From contig NZ_JACCWG010000239.1 in the NCBI RefSeq assembly GCF_013697775.1, positions 1 to 51,583 on the forward strand: DNA of 51,583 bases, written 5' to 3'. The position numbers and the translations under genes are program-made. This stretch comes from Ramlibacter sp. Lineage in GTDB: Bacteria; Pseudomonadota; Gammaproteobacteria; Burkholderiales; Burkholderiaceae_C. This document shows, piece after piece, positions 1 through 7,395 of this stretch; the first letter of the stretch is position 1; the number at the start of each line of letters is the position of its first letter. Under the pieces are notes generated by a model. The model searched no databases. It was not told the DNA's origin and was given only the letters and a program-made list of their open reading frames with translations.

Positions 1-29
1 TCAAGAACATTCCTGTCGCCGCCGTCTGA
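1..29 (+). CDS. 3' end of an upstream gene (partial)
   Basis: The frame starting at base 3 reads Lys-Asn-Ile-Pro-Val-Ala-Ala-Val and stops at 27-29. A class I fumarate hydratase often lies upstream of murI in Comamonadaceae, which makes that enzyme a guess from context; eight residues cannot identify it. A hairpin (CGCGGC/GCCGCG, bases 30-45) follows the stop at once. Confidence 0.4.
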
Positions 30-64
30 CGCGGCAGCAGCCGCGGCGGCGCTAGAGTTTGCGC

Positions 65-868
65 ATGCAACCCGGCAGTCCCATCGGCGTGTTCGACAGC
101 GGCATCGGCGGCCTGAGCATCCTCAGGTCGCTGCGCGCCGAGCTGCCGAATGAAGACTTCGTCTATTTCTCCGACGCCGGGCACGCGCCCTACGGCGAGC
201 GCGACGACGCCTTCGTCGCGCAGCGCTCGGCCGGCATCGCGCGCACGCTGGTGGACGGCCACCGCATCAAGGCGCTGGTGGTGGCCTGCAACACGGCCAC
301 CGCGGCGGCGGTGCACCTGCTGCGCGAAACGCATGGGCAGGCCCTGCCGGTGGTCGGCGTGGAGCCGGCATTGCGGCCGGCGGCAACGCTCACGCGCACG
401 CGCCGCGTTGCCGTGTTTGCCACGCGCGGCACGCTGGCCAGCGCCAAATTCCGCGCGCTGCACGATTCGATGTCGGCGCATGCCGAATTCCTGCTGCAGC
501 CGTGCGACGGCCTGGCAACGGCAATCGAGTCGCATGACGCTGACGCAGTCGCGGCGCTGTGCGAACGCTATGCGCGCGCCTGCGGCGCCTTCGGCGGCAC
601 GCAGGGGCAGATCGACACGCTGGTGCTGGGCTGCACGCACTACCCGTTCGCGCTCGCGCAGCTCACGGCCGCGGTCGGGCCGGCGGTGCATCTGCTGGAA
701 AACGGGGCACCGGTGGCGCGGCAGACGCGCCGGCTGCTGGAAGACAACGCACTGCTCAATGCCCAGGGCGCCGGCCGTGTGACGCTGCTGACGACCGGCG
801 CGCCGCAGGCCCTGCGCGCCGCCTCGCAGCGCTGGCTCGGCCTTCAGGCCGAAGCCGTGCCGGCCTGA
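65..868 (+). CDS. murI: Glutamate racemase
   Basis: Cytoplasmic enzyme that interconverts L- and D-glutamate to supply D-Glu for peptidoglycan. The 267-residue product has the family hallmarks: DSGIGG near the N-terminus, first catalytic cysteine in VACNTA (Cys75) and second in LGCTHYPF (Cys190). Length is normal. A TTG two codons upstream (59) is also open, but the ATG at 65 is preferred. The 3' end overlaps the convergent MFS gene by 25 bp. Confidence 0.95.
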   Translation: MQPGSPIGVFDSGIGGLSILRSLRAELPNEDFVYFSDAGHAPYGERDDAFVAQRSAGIARTLVDGHRIKALVVACNTATAAAVHLLRETHGQALPVVGVEPALRPAATLTRTRRVAVFATRGTLASAKFRALHDSMSAHAEFLLQPCDGLATAIESHDADAVAALCERYARACGAFGGTQGQIDTLVLGCTHYPFALAQLTAAVGPAVHLLENGAPVARQTRRLLEDNALLNAQGAGRVTLLTTGAPQALRAASQRWLGLQAEAVPA

Positions 869-2157
869 AGCGCGGCGTCGCGGCCGCGCTGCACATTCAC
901 TTTGACCAGCAGCACCAGCCCGGCGGCGAACAGCACCGTGGTGGACATCAGCGCTGCGCGCAGGTTGCCGCCGCTTGCCCAGGCAATGGCGCCGAAAGTG
1001 AGCGGCCCCACGATGCTGGCCAGCCGGATCGCGAACGTCCACAGCCCATAGAACTCCGCCAGCTGGCGCGGCGGCGCGAACAGGCCGGCCATGGCGCGGC
1101 CGGCCGACTGGCTGGACCCCATGCACAGACCCGCGAGCGCGGCGGCCCACCAGAACTGGCCCTTGCTGGTGCTCACGGCCGCGATCACGCAGGTGGCCAC
1201 CCAGCCGACCAGCGTGCTGCCCAGCGCCAGCTTGTGGCCCACGCGGTCCTGCAGGTAGCCCCAGGCGAATGCGCCGCCGGCCGCCGCGAGGTTCAGCACG
1301 AAGATCAGCACCATGGTTTCCTGCTGCTGGAAGCCGATCACCGTTTCCGCATAAATCGCCGCCAGCGAGATCGCCACCGCCACGCCACCCTGGTAGAACA
1401 CGGCGCAGCCCATCAGCCACATGAAGTCGGTGTAGCGCCTCGCCTGGGCAAAGGTGCCGCGCAGCTGGCGCAGCGAGGCCCGCATGCCGCCTTCGCGCAG
1501 CGCATCGGGATTGGGCCGCGCGCGTTCGTCCATCAGCCAGAAAGTCGCGAGCGCGGCCAGGCCGTAGATCGCCGCGGTGACCACCATGGTCACCGGCACG
1601 AACCGCTCGGCCGGGATGCCGTGCGCCTGCGCCCAGATCACGTAGGCCAGGCAGATGCCGAGCGCCAGCATGCCGCCGAAGTAGCCGAAGCCCCAGCCCC
1701 AGCCGCTGACCTTGCCCATGGCTTCGGGCTTGGCCAACTCCGGCAGGAAGGCGGCCGTGAGCGATTCGCCGTAGGAATAGAAGGTGTTGGAGACGATCAC
1801 AAGCAGCATGGCCAGCGCCACGCTGCCCGGCCGCGCGAAGGCGAGCGCCGCGGTGGACAGCACGCAGCCGGCGGTGAACCACGCCAGCAGCCGCTTCTTG
1901 GCGGCGCGCAGGTCGGCATAGGCGCCGATGCTGGGCATGGTGAGCATGACGATGGCGTAGGACACGCTGAGCGCCGCCGTCCAGGCGAAGGTGGCCCACT
2001 CGGCCTTTTGCGCGATGCCGCCGACGAAGTACGCAGCGAACACGGCCGTGATCACCACCGTGGTGTAGCCGGAGTTGGCGAAGTCGTACATCGCCCAGCC
2101 GAACACCTCGCGCTTGCGCACGCCGGGGTTCAGGGCATCCTTGGAAAACAGCGCCAT
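844..2157 (-). CDS. MFS transporter, UMF1/Atg22-like family
   Basis: Integral inner-membrane permease of 437 residues with about 12 hydrophobic segments. The N-terminal WAMYDFANSGYTTVV and the following SYAIVMLTMPSIGAYADL stretch match the UMF1 (Atg22-like) branch of the major facilitator superfamily. The substrate cannot be read from sequence. An open frame extends 31 codons further upstream, but the ATG at 2157 has a clear ribosome binding site (GGAGG on the minus strand, 2163-2168), so this start is chosen. It converges on murI with a 25-bp overlap. Confidence 0.85.
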   Translation of the reverse strand: MALFSKDALNPGVRKREVFGWAMYDFANSGYTTVVITAVFAAYFVGGIAQKAEWATFAWTAALSVSYAIVMLTMPSIGAYADLRAAKKRLLAWFTAGCVLSTAALAFARPGSVALAMLLVIVSNTFYSYGESLTAAFLPELAKPEAMGKVSGWGWGFGYFGGMLALGICLAYVIWAQAHGIPAERFVPVTMVVTAAIYGLAALATFWLMDERARPNPDALREGGMRASLRQLRGTFAQARRYTDFMWLMGCAVFYQGGVAVAISLAAIYAETVIGFQQQETMVLIFVLNLAAAGGAFAWGYLQDRVGHKLALGSTLVGWVATCVIAAVSTSKGQFWWAAALAGLCMGSSQSAGRAMAGLFAPPRQLAEFYGLWTFAIRLASIVGPLTFGAIAWASGGNLRAALMSTTVLFAAGLVLLVKVNVQRGRDAALQAGTASA

Positions 2158-2203
2158 GTGGGCCTCCTCACGGCCGAGCATAGCGGAGGATGGCGCGCCT
2201 GCT

Positions 2204-2827
2204 TCAGTGCAGGTGGCGCGGGCGGCGTCCGCCGCCGTGGCCGCCGCCACCGCTTCCGCGCGGCGGCTTGCCCAGCTCGAGCGAGCTGGCCAGCGCGTCG
2301 AAGCGTTGCGCGAACAGCTTGTCGATCTCGCCCACCACGCCCGACAACTCGGAGGCGTCGAAGTGCCGCTCCATCAGGTTGATCACGTCCTGCACCAGCA
2401 GGTCGCGCTGCACCTGCATGATGGCCGCGGGCGTTGGCCCGACGAACAGCATCAGGAAATCGTCGCGCGACTCGGCTTCGGAATCGGACTCTTCCTCGTC
2501 GAAGTCGGCATCGTAGAAGGTGACTTCGATGGCCGCGCCGGCGTCCGCCAGGTCGTTCAGGCTCATGCACATCTCGTCGAGCGACTGGCGAAAATCCTCG
2601 TCGCCGTTGACGGTCCAGCACATGGTCAGCAGGTGCTCGTGCGCATCGAACTTGATGCCGGGCTCTTCCTCGTACGCGCTTTCGGCACCGTCGGCCAGCG
2701 ACTTGGCGCCGGCGTATTTCCACAGGGGGCTGAGCGCCTCCTGCAGCTGGGCAAAAGTGACGTCGGAGCGCAGCGGCACATCGCCATGGACGTGGATCTC
2801 GAAGGGGGCGTTATCGTAATTGGCCAT
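2204..2827 (-). CDS. Conserved acidic protein (DUF6806-like)
   Basis: A 207-residue soluble protein with no signal peptide or membrane segment. It has an acidic stretch (DFDEEESDSEAESRDD) in the middle and a glycine/histidine/arginine-rich C-terminal tail (GGGGHGGGRRPRHLH). The N-terminus (NAPFEIHVHGDVPLR) and the block FVGPTPAAIMQVQRDLL resemble a family found almost only in Burkholderiales and, from memory, named DUF6806. Function is unknown; the His-rich tail could bind metal, but that is inference. The start is chosen for the GGAGAG 6-7 bases upstream. It is probably transcribed alone. Confidence 0.75.
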   Translation of the reverse strand: MANYDNAPFEIHVHGDVPLRSDVTFAQLQEALSPLWKYAGAKSLADGAESAYEEEPGIKFDAHEHLLTMCWTVNGDEDFRQSLDEMCMSLNDLADAGAAIEVTFYDADFDEEESDSEAESRDDFLMLFVGPTPAAIMQVQRDLLVQDVINLMERHFDASELSGVVGEIDKLFAQRFDALASSLELGKPPRGSGGGGHGGGRRPRHLH

Positions 2828-2933
2828 GTGGCTCTCCGGAACCGGTACGCCGCTCTGCAAGCGGCATCAAGCCCGATGATACCCCGGCGTTCGGCCGGGA
2901 CCGGTCAGGAAACGGCTCAGCGGTGCGGCCTTC

Positions 2934-4133
2934 TCAGTGGAGCGACGCGAGCGGTTTCTGCCGCGCCGAGAGCACCGCGCCGATGAACAGCGCAACGGCC
3001 GACACGATCAGGCCGCGCTCCAGTCCGCCCGGGCCGTCGGCGATCCAGCCCACCATGGTCGGGCCCACGATCTGGCCGAAAGCAAAGGCGGTGGTGAATG
3101 CGCTGATGCCCGCGGACCAGGATTCCTGCGGCAGGTTGTGCCGCACCAGGGCCGTGGTGGAGGCCACGACCGACAGGAACACTCCGCCGAAGACGATGCC
3201 GGAGAGGAACACGACCGGCACCGAGCTGGTCAGCGCCGGCAGGATGCAGACCACGCCCAGCACGCCGTTCAGGATCGCCAGCGACTCGCCGCCCTTGAAG
3301 CGGTCCAGCATGCGTGCCCAGATGCGCGACGACGCCACCACCGCCAGGCCGAGCAGCGTGTAGAACAGCGTGATCCGCCCTGGCGTCATGCCCTGCTGCT
3401 TGAGCAAGGCGATCACAAAGGTCATGTAGCCGATGTAGCCCATGCCGAACATGAAGTAGCCGCTCAGGCCGAAGAAGAAATCCTTGACGGCGAACGCCCG
3501 CTTGCCGCCCTGCCCGGGTGGCGCTTCGCCGATGGCCCTGGCCGGCAGGGCCAGGATGGCCGTGGCAAGCAGGCACGAAATGCCGAGCGCCAGCCACGGC
3601 CACTGCCAGGTGTGCGCCACGCCGTGTTCCTGCGCGGATGCCAGCGCCGCGGGCACCAGCAAGGCGGACAGCGCAATGCCGATGCCGGTGCCGCCGTAAT
3701 ACAGGCCGATGAGGAAACCGGCGCGCTTGCTGTGCATGGAGCCCAGCCGCGCCGACAGCACGCCACCAGCGATGAAGATAAAGGAGCTGGCGATGCCCGC
3801 GCACACCCGCTGCAGGAACAAGGCGCTGGCATCGGTCACCAGGCCCGACACCAGCATGAAGATGCCGGCCAGCACGGAACCCGCGATCAACAGGCGCCAG
3901 ACACCCATGCGGCGCATCAAGGCCGGTGTGATCAGCGCGCCGATGAAATAGCCGAGCGCATTGGCCGTGTTCATTCCGCCGGCCAGCAGATACGACCAGC
4001 CGAGATCGGAGCGCATCGGCGGCAACAACAGTCCGTAGGAGAATCTTGAGATTCCTAATGCGACTGCTGCAGCGAGTGACAGCGCCAATGCCGTTGCCAC
4101 GGGATGGCGTATGGAAATTCCCTGAGAAGACAT
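2934..4133 (-). CDS. MFS transporter, YbfB/YjiJ family
   Basis: Inner-membrane permease of 399 residues with about 12 hydrophobic segments. The pattern ALGISRFSYGLLLPPMRSDLGWS at the first helix is typical of YbfB/YjiJ-type (MFS_4) transporters, whose substrates are mostly unknown. The start at 4133 is favoured over further-upstream ATGs because a TATAAT-like -10 box on the minus strand lies about 30 bp upstream of it. It follows the cupin gene in the same direction by about 140 bp and may export or import a compound handled by the divergent KamA-like operon; that link is inference from position only. Confidence 0.8.
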   Translation of the reverse strand: MSSQGISIRHPVATALALSLAAAVALGISRFSYGLLLPPMRSDLGWSYLLAGGMNTANALGYFIGALITPALMRRMGVWRLLIAGSVLAGIFMLVSGLVTDASALFLQRVCAGIASSFIFIAGGVLSARLGSMHSKRAGFLIGLYYGGTGIGIALSALLVPAALASAQEHGVAHTWQWPWLALGISCLLATAILALPARAIGEAPPGQGGKRAFAVKDFFFGLSGYFMFGMGYIGYMTFVIALLKQQGMTPGRITLFYTLLGLAVVASSRIWARMLDRFKGGESLAILNGVLGVVCILPALTSSVPVVFLSGIVFGGVFLSVVASTTALVRHNLPQESWSAGISAFTTAFAFGQIVGPTMVGWIADGPGGLERGLIVSAVALFIGAVLSARQKPLASLH

Positions 4134-4163
4134 GCGAGCGCGGAATGTTGGTATGCTTTTTTG

Positions 4164-4169
4164 ATTATA
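4164..4169 (-). promoter_or_regulatory. Candidate -10 box for the YbfB-type MFS gene
   Basis: The minus strand reads TATAAT at these bases, a perfect sigma-70 -10 hexamer in otherwise GC-rich DNA. Transcription would begin close to 4157, leaving a leader of about 20 nt before the ATG at 4133. No good -35 hexamer is visible at 16-18 bp spacing, so the site is tentative. Confidence 0.4.
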
Positions 4170-4274
4170 CATTTCGCGGTTTCGTCTGCCGCGTCGCGGC
4201 GGACGAAACGGGCGTCCCGCCTGATGGCGGAACGCCAATGGGCGCAATGCAATGCCCCAATTCCCGAGGCTGCT

Positions 4275-4682
4275 TCAGCGGCGCTCGGCGTTCCCCACCA
4301 CGTCGGCCACGGTCTTGGCCTTGTCGTGGATGAAAACGCAGAGCAGCTTGATCGGCGTTTCGCTCAGCACCCTGGCGAAATGCACGTCCTTGTCCGTGAC
4401 CATGTAGGACATGCCGGGCTTGAAGCGCTTGTCGGGCTTGCCTTCGGTGACCAGGTCGAACTCGCCTTCGAGCACGTAGGTGCACTCGAGGCCGGGGTGC
4501 GTGTGCGGCGCCGCGCTGGTGCCGTTGGGCACTTCGATGATGCTGCAGTTGACGGTGTAGCCCTCGGGGAAATTCGCCTTCTGCAGCGTCGTGCGCTTGA
4601 TGCCCCCCTGGACGTAGGAAGCGCCGACCTTCGCGGCGATTGCTTCCTCGACGCTGGATTCTCTCAGTGCGAGTTCTTGCAT
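4275..4682 (-). CDS. Single-domain cupin protein
   Basis: A 135-residue cytoplasmic protein with one beta-barrel cupin fold. The metal-ligand pattern PHTHPGLECTYVLEGEFDLV matches cupin motif 1 (H-x-H-x3-E), and PGMSYMVTDKDVHFARV matches motif 2 with a conserved His. Such proteins are small metal-dependent oxygenases, isomerases or ligand sensors; which one cannot be said. The start is set by AAGGAGA eight bases upstream. It is divergent from the KamA-like operon. Confidence 0.8.
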   Translation of the reverse strand: MQELALRESSVEEAIAAKVGASYVQGGIKRTTLQKANFPEGYTVNCSIIEVPNGTSAAPHTHPGLECTYVLEGEFDLVTEGKPDKRFKPGMSYMVTDKDVHFARVLSETPIKLLCVFIHDKAKTVADVVGNAERR

Positions 4683-5102
4683 GTCTGTTTCTCCTTGCTC
4701 ATCTGATTGAAAAATTGCCATCCCTCCAACCGACTTCATGCAGTGCGGACTTTGGGGGGCGAAAGGCCAAATCTAAATCAGCCAATTTCAAAGATCAAGA
4801 AATTACAGATGTGCATTGCGTAAATATCCAAGTCAAATTGTCTTTTCTGGACAAATAGCTACGTACGACGGATTTATTTACGAAATTAAAATTGACGTGC
4901 AATAGCGTGCCGAGAGAGATTAGCTGGATCGCCCTTCCGACATCTCCGCGAGATTGGCAATTAGAAATTGAATTGGTGAGCAAGCAGACGCAAGGCGATC
5001 TCCTCGACTGGAACGGTGTTCCGGTCGATCTTGTTTTCGGAGCCTGTTTTCCTTCTCGCCGCTTGGGTGGCATCCAATTCAATTGCATTTCAGCAATCAA
5101 CA
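4683..5102. other. AT-rich divergent intergenic region
   Basis: About 420 bp without a convincing gene between the cupin (minus) and the KamA-like gene (plus). It is clearly AT-richer than its surroundings, especially 4780-5010. It must hold the promoters for both directions. A dyad TTGTC-N7-GACAA (4838-4854) is the best operator candidate, of a type used by GntR- or LacI-like repressors. TTGACG at 4892 could be a -35 box but has no good partner. Short open frames here (for example 4892-5215) do not look coding. Confidence 0.5.
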
Positions 5103-6524
5103 ATGAAAAAAGGTCTATCCGTGAACACAGAAGATGCAGTGAGATTCAGGCCGTACACGCGCAGCAACATCAGCGAGGCACCGCAATGGGGAAAGCTCAC
5201 GCAGGACCAGCGTGAATCGGTGACTGTGATCTCGCGGGTGCTTCCGTTCCGTGTCAATTCCTACGTCCTGGGCGAGCTGATCGATTGGGACAACATTCCC
5301 GACGATCCGATCTACCGGCTCACTTTCCCGCACCGCGACATGCTGCGGCCGCAGGAATACGAGGCGCTGCGCGACCTGGTGCTGGTGGACAAGGACGAGA
5401 AGAAGATCGAGCGCATGGTGCATGACATCCGCATGCGCATGAATCCGCACCCCGCGGGGCAGATGACGCACAACGTGCCCTACCTGGACGGCCGGCCGTT
5501 GAGCGGGCTGCAGCACAAGTACCGGGAGACCGTGCTGTTCTTCCCGAAGGCCGGGCAGTCCTGCCACGCCTATTGCACCTTCTGCTTCCGCTGGCCGCAG
5601 TTCGTGGGCATGGAAGAGCTCAAGTTCGATGCCAAGGACGCGTCGGAGCTGGTCGCCTACCTCAAGCGGCACAAGGACGTCACCGACATCCTCATCACCG
5701 GCGGTGACCCGATGGTGATGAATACGCGCGCGCTGAGCAGCTACATCGAGCCCCTGCTCGTGCCCGAGCTGTCGCACATCCAGAACATCCGCATCGGCAC
5801 CAAGTCGGTCGCCTACTGGCCGCAGCGCTTCGTGAACGAAAAGGATTCGGACGACGTGCTGCGGCTGTTCGAAAAGGTGGTGGCGTCGGGCAAGAACCTG
5901 GCGCTCATGGGCCACTACAACCACCCGGCCGAATTGCGCACCCCGCTCGCGCAACAGGCCGTGCGGCGAATCATTTCCACTGGCGCGACGCTGCGCATCC
6001 AGGCGCCGCTGATCCGCCACATCAACGAAGACCCGAACGGCTGGGCCGAGCTGTGGACGACCGGCGTCAGGCTGGGCGCCATTCCCTATTACATGTTCGT
6101 CGAGCGGGACACCGGCCCCAGCCACTACTTCGAGCTGCCGCTGGCCAAGGCCTACGAGGTGTTCCAGCAGGCATACAAGCAGGTATCCGGCCTGGCGCGC
6201 ACGGTGCGCGGTCCTTCCATGAGCGCGCATCCGGGCAAGGTGGTCATCGACGGCATCGTGACGCTGGCCGGCGAAAAGGTGTTCGCACTGCAGTTCCTGC
6301 AGGCGCGCAACCCGGACTGGGTGCGCCGGCCGTTCTACGCGAAATTCGACCCCAAGGCGACCTGGTTCGACCAGCTGGTCCCGGCCTTCGGCGAGGACAA
6401 GTTCTTCTTCCAGGAAGACAGCGCCCCGGCGCGCGAGGAGCAGGTGGTCGAGCACCGCATTCCCGTGGCCTCCCTGAAGCGCACGCGCGAGGTGCATGCC
6501 GACGCGCCTGCCGACGTGTCCTGA
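5103..6524 (+). CDS. KamA-family radical SAM aminomutase-like enzyme
   Basis: A 473-residue relative of lysine 2,3-aminomutase (KamA), enzymes that move an alpha-amino group to the beta carbon using a [4Fe-4S] cluster, S-adenosylmethionine and PLP. The cluster motif CX3CX2C is Cys154/Cys158/Cys161, followed by the ITGGDPM SAM-site motif (199-205). A lysine in the HPGK stretch (Lys379) sits where KamA carries its PLP lysine. The usual DAPGGGGK context is replaced by RGPSMSAHPGK, so the substrate-binding aspartate there is missing and the substrate is probably not lysine. The start is uncertain: ATG 5103 has no ribosome site, whereas GTG 5121 has AAAAAAGG seven bases upstream. It is first in a three-gene operon. 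Confidence 0.85.
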   Translation: MKKGLSVNTEDAVRFRPYTRSNISEAPQWGKLTQDQRESVTVISRVLPFRVNSYVLGELIDWDNIPDDPIYRLTFPHRDMLRPQEYEALRDLVLVDKDEKKIERMVHDIRMRMNPHPAGQMTHNVPYLDGRPLSGLQHKYRETVLFFPKAGQSCHAYCTFCFRWPQFVGMEELKFDAKDASELVAYLKRHKDVTDILITGGDPMVMNTRALSSYIEPLLVPELSHIQNIRIGTKSVAYWPQRFVNEKDSDDVLRLFEKVVASGKNLALMGHYNHPAELRTPLAQQAVRRIISTGATLRIQAPLIRHINEDPNGWAELWTTGVRLGAIPYYMFVERDTGPSHYFELPLAKAYEVFQQAYKQVSGLARTVRGPSMSAHPGKVVIDGIVTLAGEKVFALQFLQARNPDWVRRPFYAKFDPKATWFDQLVPAFGEDKFFFQEDSAPAREEQVVEHRIPVASLKRTREVHADAPADVS

Positions 6525-6532
6525 AAGCCGCC

Positions 6533-7387
6533 ATGAGCAAGCCTTCCTACGAGGTGTATGCGCTGCGCTACGCCACGCATCCCGGCCGCCATGCATCGGA
6601 AAACTTCATCTTTTCCGACTTCCACGACGACGCCCTGATGCCGCTGGATTTTTTCATGTGGGCGATCAAGGGCGAAGGCCGGACGATCGTGGTGGACACC
6701 GGGTTCGACGCCGAGACGGCGAAGAAGCGCCACCGCGTCTACCTGCAAAGCCCGGTGGAGATGCTGCGCGACGTGGGCATCGATGCGAACACGGTGACCG
6801 ACGTCGCCATCACCCACATGCACTACGACCATTGCGGCAACCTGATGGCGTTCCCGAATGCGCGCTTCCACATCCAGGACGACGAGATGGCCTACTGCAC
6901 GGGCCGCTGCATGGGCCACAAGGCCCTGCAGCAGCCGTTCGAGGTCAAGGACGTCATCAACGCCATCCGCTGCCTGTACGAAGGGCGGCTGGTCTTCCAC
7001 AAAGGCCGGGGAAAGCTCGCCGACGGCATCTTCCTGCACCAGGTGGGCGGCCATACCAAGGGCCTGCAGGTGGTGAGCGTGCCGACGGCGCGCGGCGAGC
7101 TGGTGCTGGCGAGCGACGCCGCGCACTACTGGGCCAACATCCGCGAGCGCAGCCCGTTCCCGATCGTGGTCGACGTGGAGGGCATGCTGGAGGCGCACGC
7201 CACGATCGACGCGCTCGCCGACGGGCCCTACCACGTCATCCCGGGGCACGACCCCAAGGTGCTGGAGGTGTTCCCCAGGCTGCCGGGCAACAGCAACATC
7301 GCCGTGCTGCATGCCCACCCGGTGTTCCCGGGTGAAGAAAAAATCCAGGAAGTCATCTCGCAGAGCCTGGCCGCGACTCCTCAATAA
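6533..7387 (+). CDS. Metallo-beta-lactamase-fold hydrolase (AHL-lactonase-like)
   Basis: A 284-residue cytoplasmic hydrolase. The dinuclear zinc motif HMHYDH (95-100) matches HxHxDH. Further ligands are seen in QVGGHTKG, LASDAAHYW and VIPGHDP, the order found in N-acyl-homoserine-lactonase-like (AttM/AiiA-type) proteins. It follows the KamA-like gene by 8 bp and precedes the FAD protein by 8 bp, so the three are co-expressed. No luxI/luxR genes lie nearby, so a role in the same small-molecule pathway (ester, lactone or thioester hydrolysis) is more likely than quorum quenching. Confidence 0.85.
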   Translation: MSKPSYEVYALRYATHPGRHASENFIFSDFHDDALMPLDFFMWAIKGEGRTIVVDTGFDAETAKKRHRVYLQSPVEMLRDVGIDANTVTDVAITHMHYDHCGNLMAFPNARFHIQDDEMAYCTGRCMGHKALQQPFEVKDVINAIRCLYEGRLVFHKGRGKLADGIFLHQVGGHTKGLQVVSVPTARGELVLASDAAHYWANIRERSPFPIVVDVEGMLEAHATIDALADGPYHVIPGHDPKVLEVFPRLPGNSNIAVLHAHPVFPGEEKIQEVISQSLAATPQ

Positions 7388-7395
7388 GAATTGCC

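Noticed and set aside
4795-5215. Short open frames on both strands in the AT-rich intergenic region
   Set aside because: No ribosome sites, no recognisable motifs, and the frames overlap each other and the KamA start.
6533-7387. A quorum-quenching locus built on the AHL-lactonase-like protein
   Set aside because: No luxI, luxR or lux-box was found; the operon partners are an aminomutase-like enzyme and an FAD protein.
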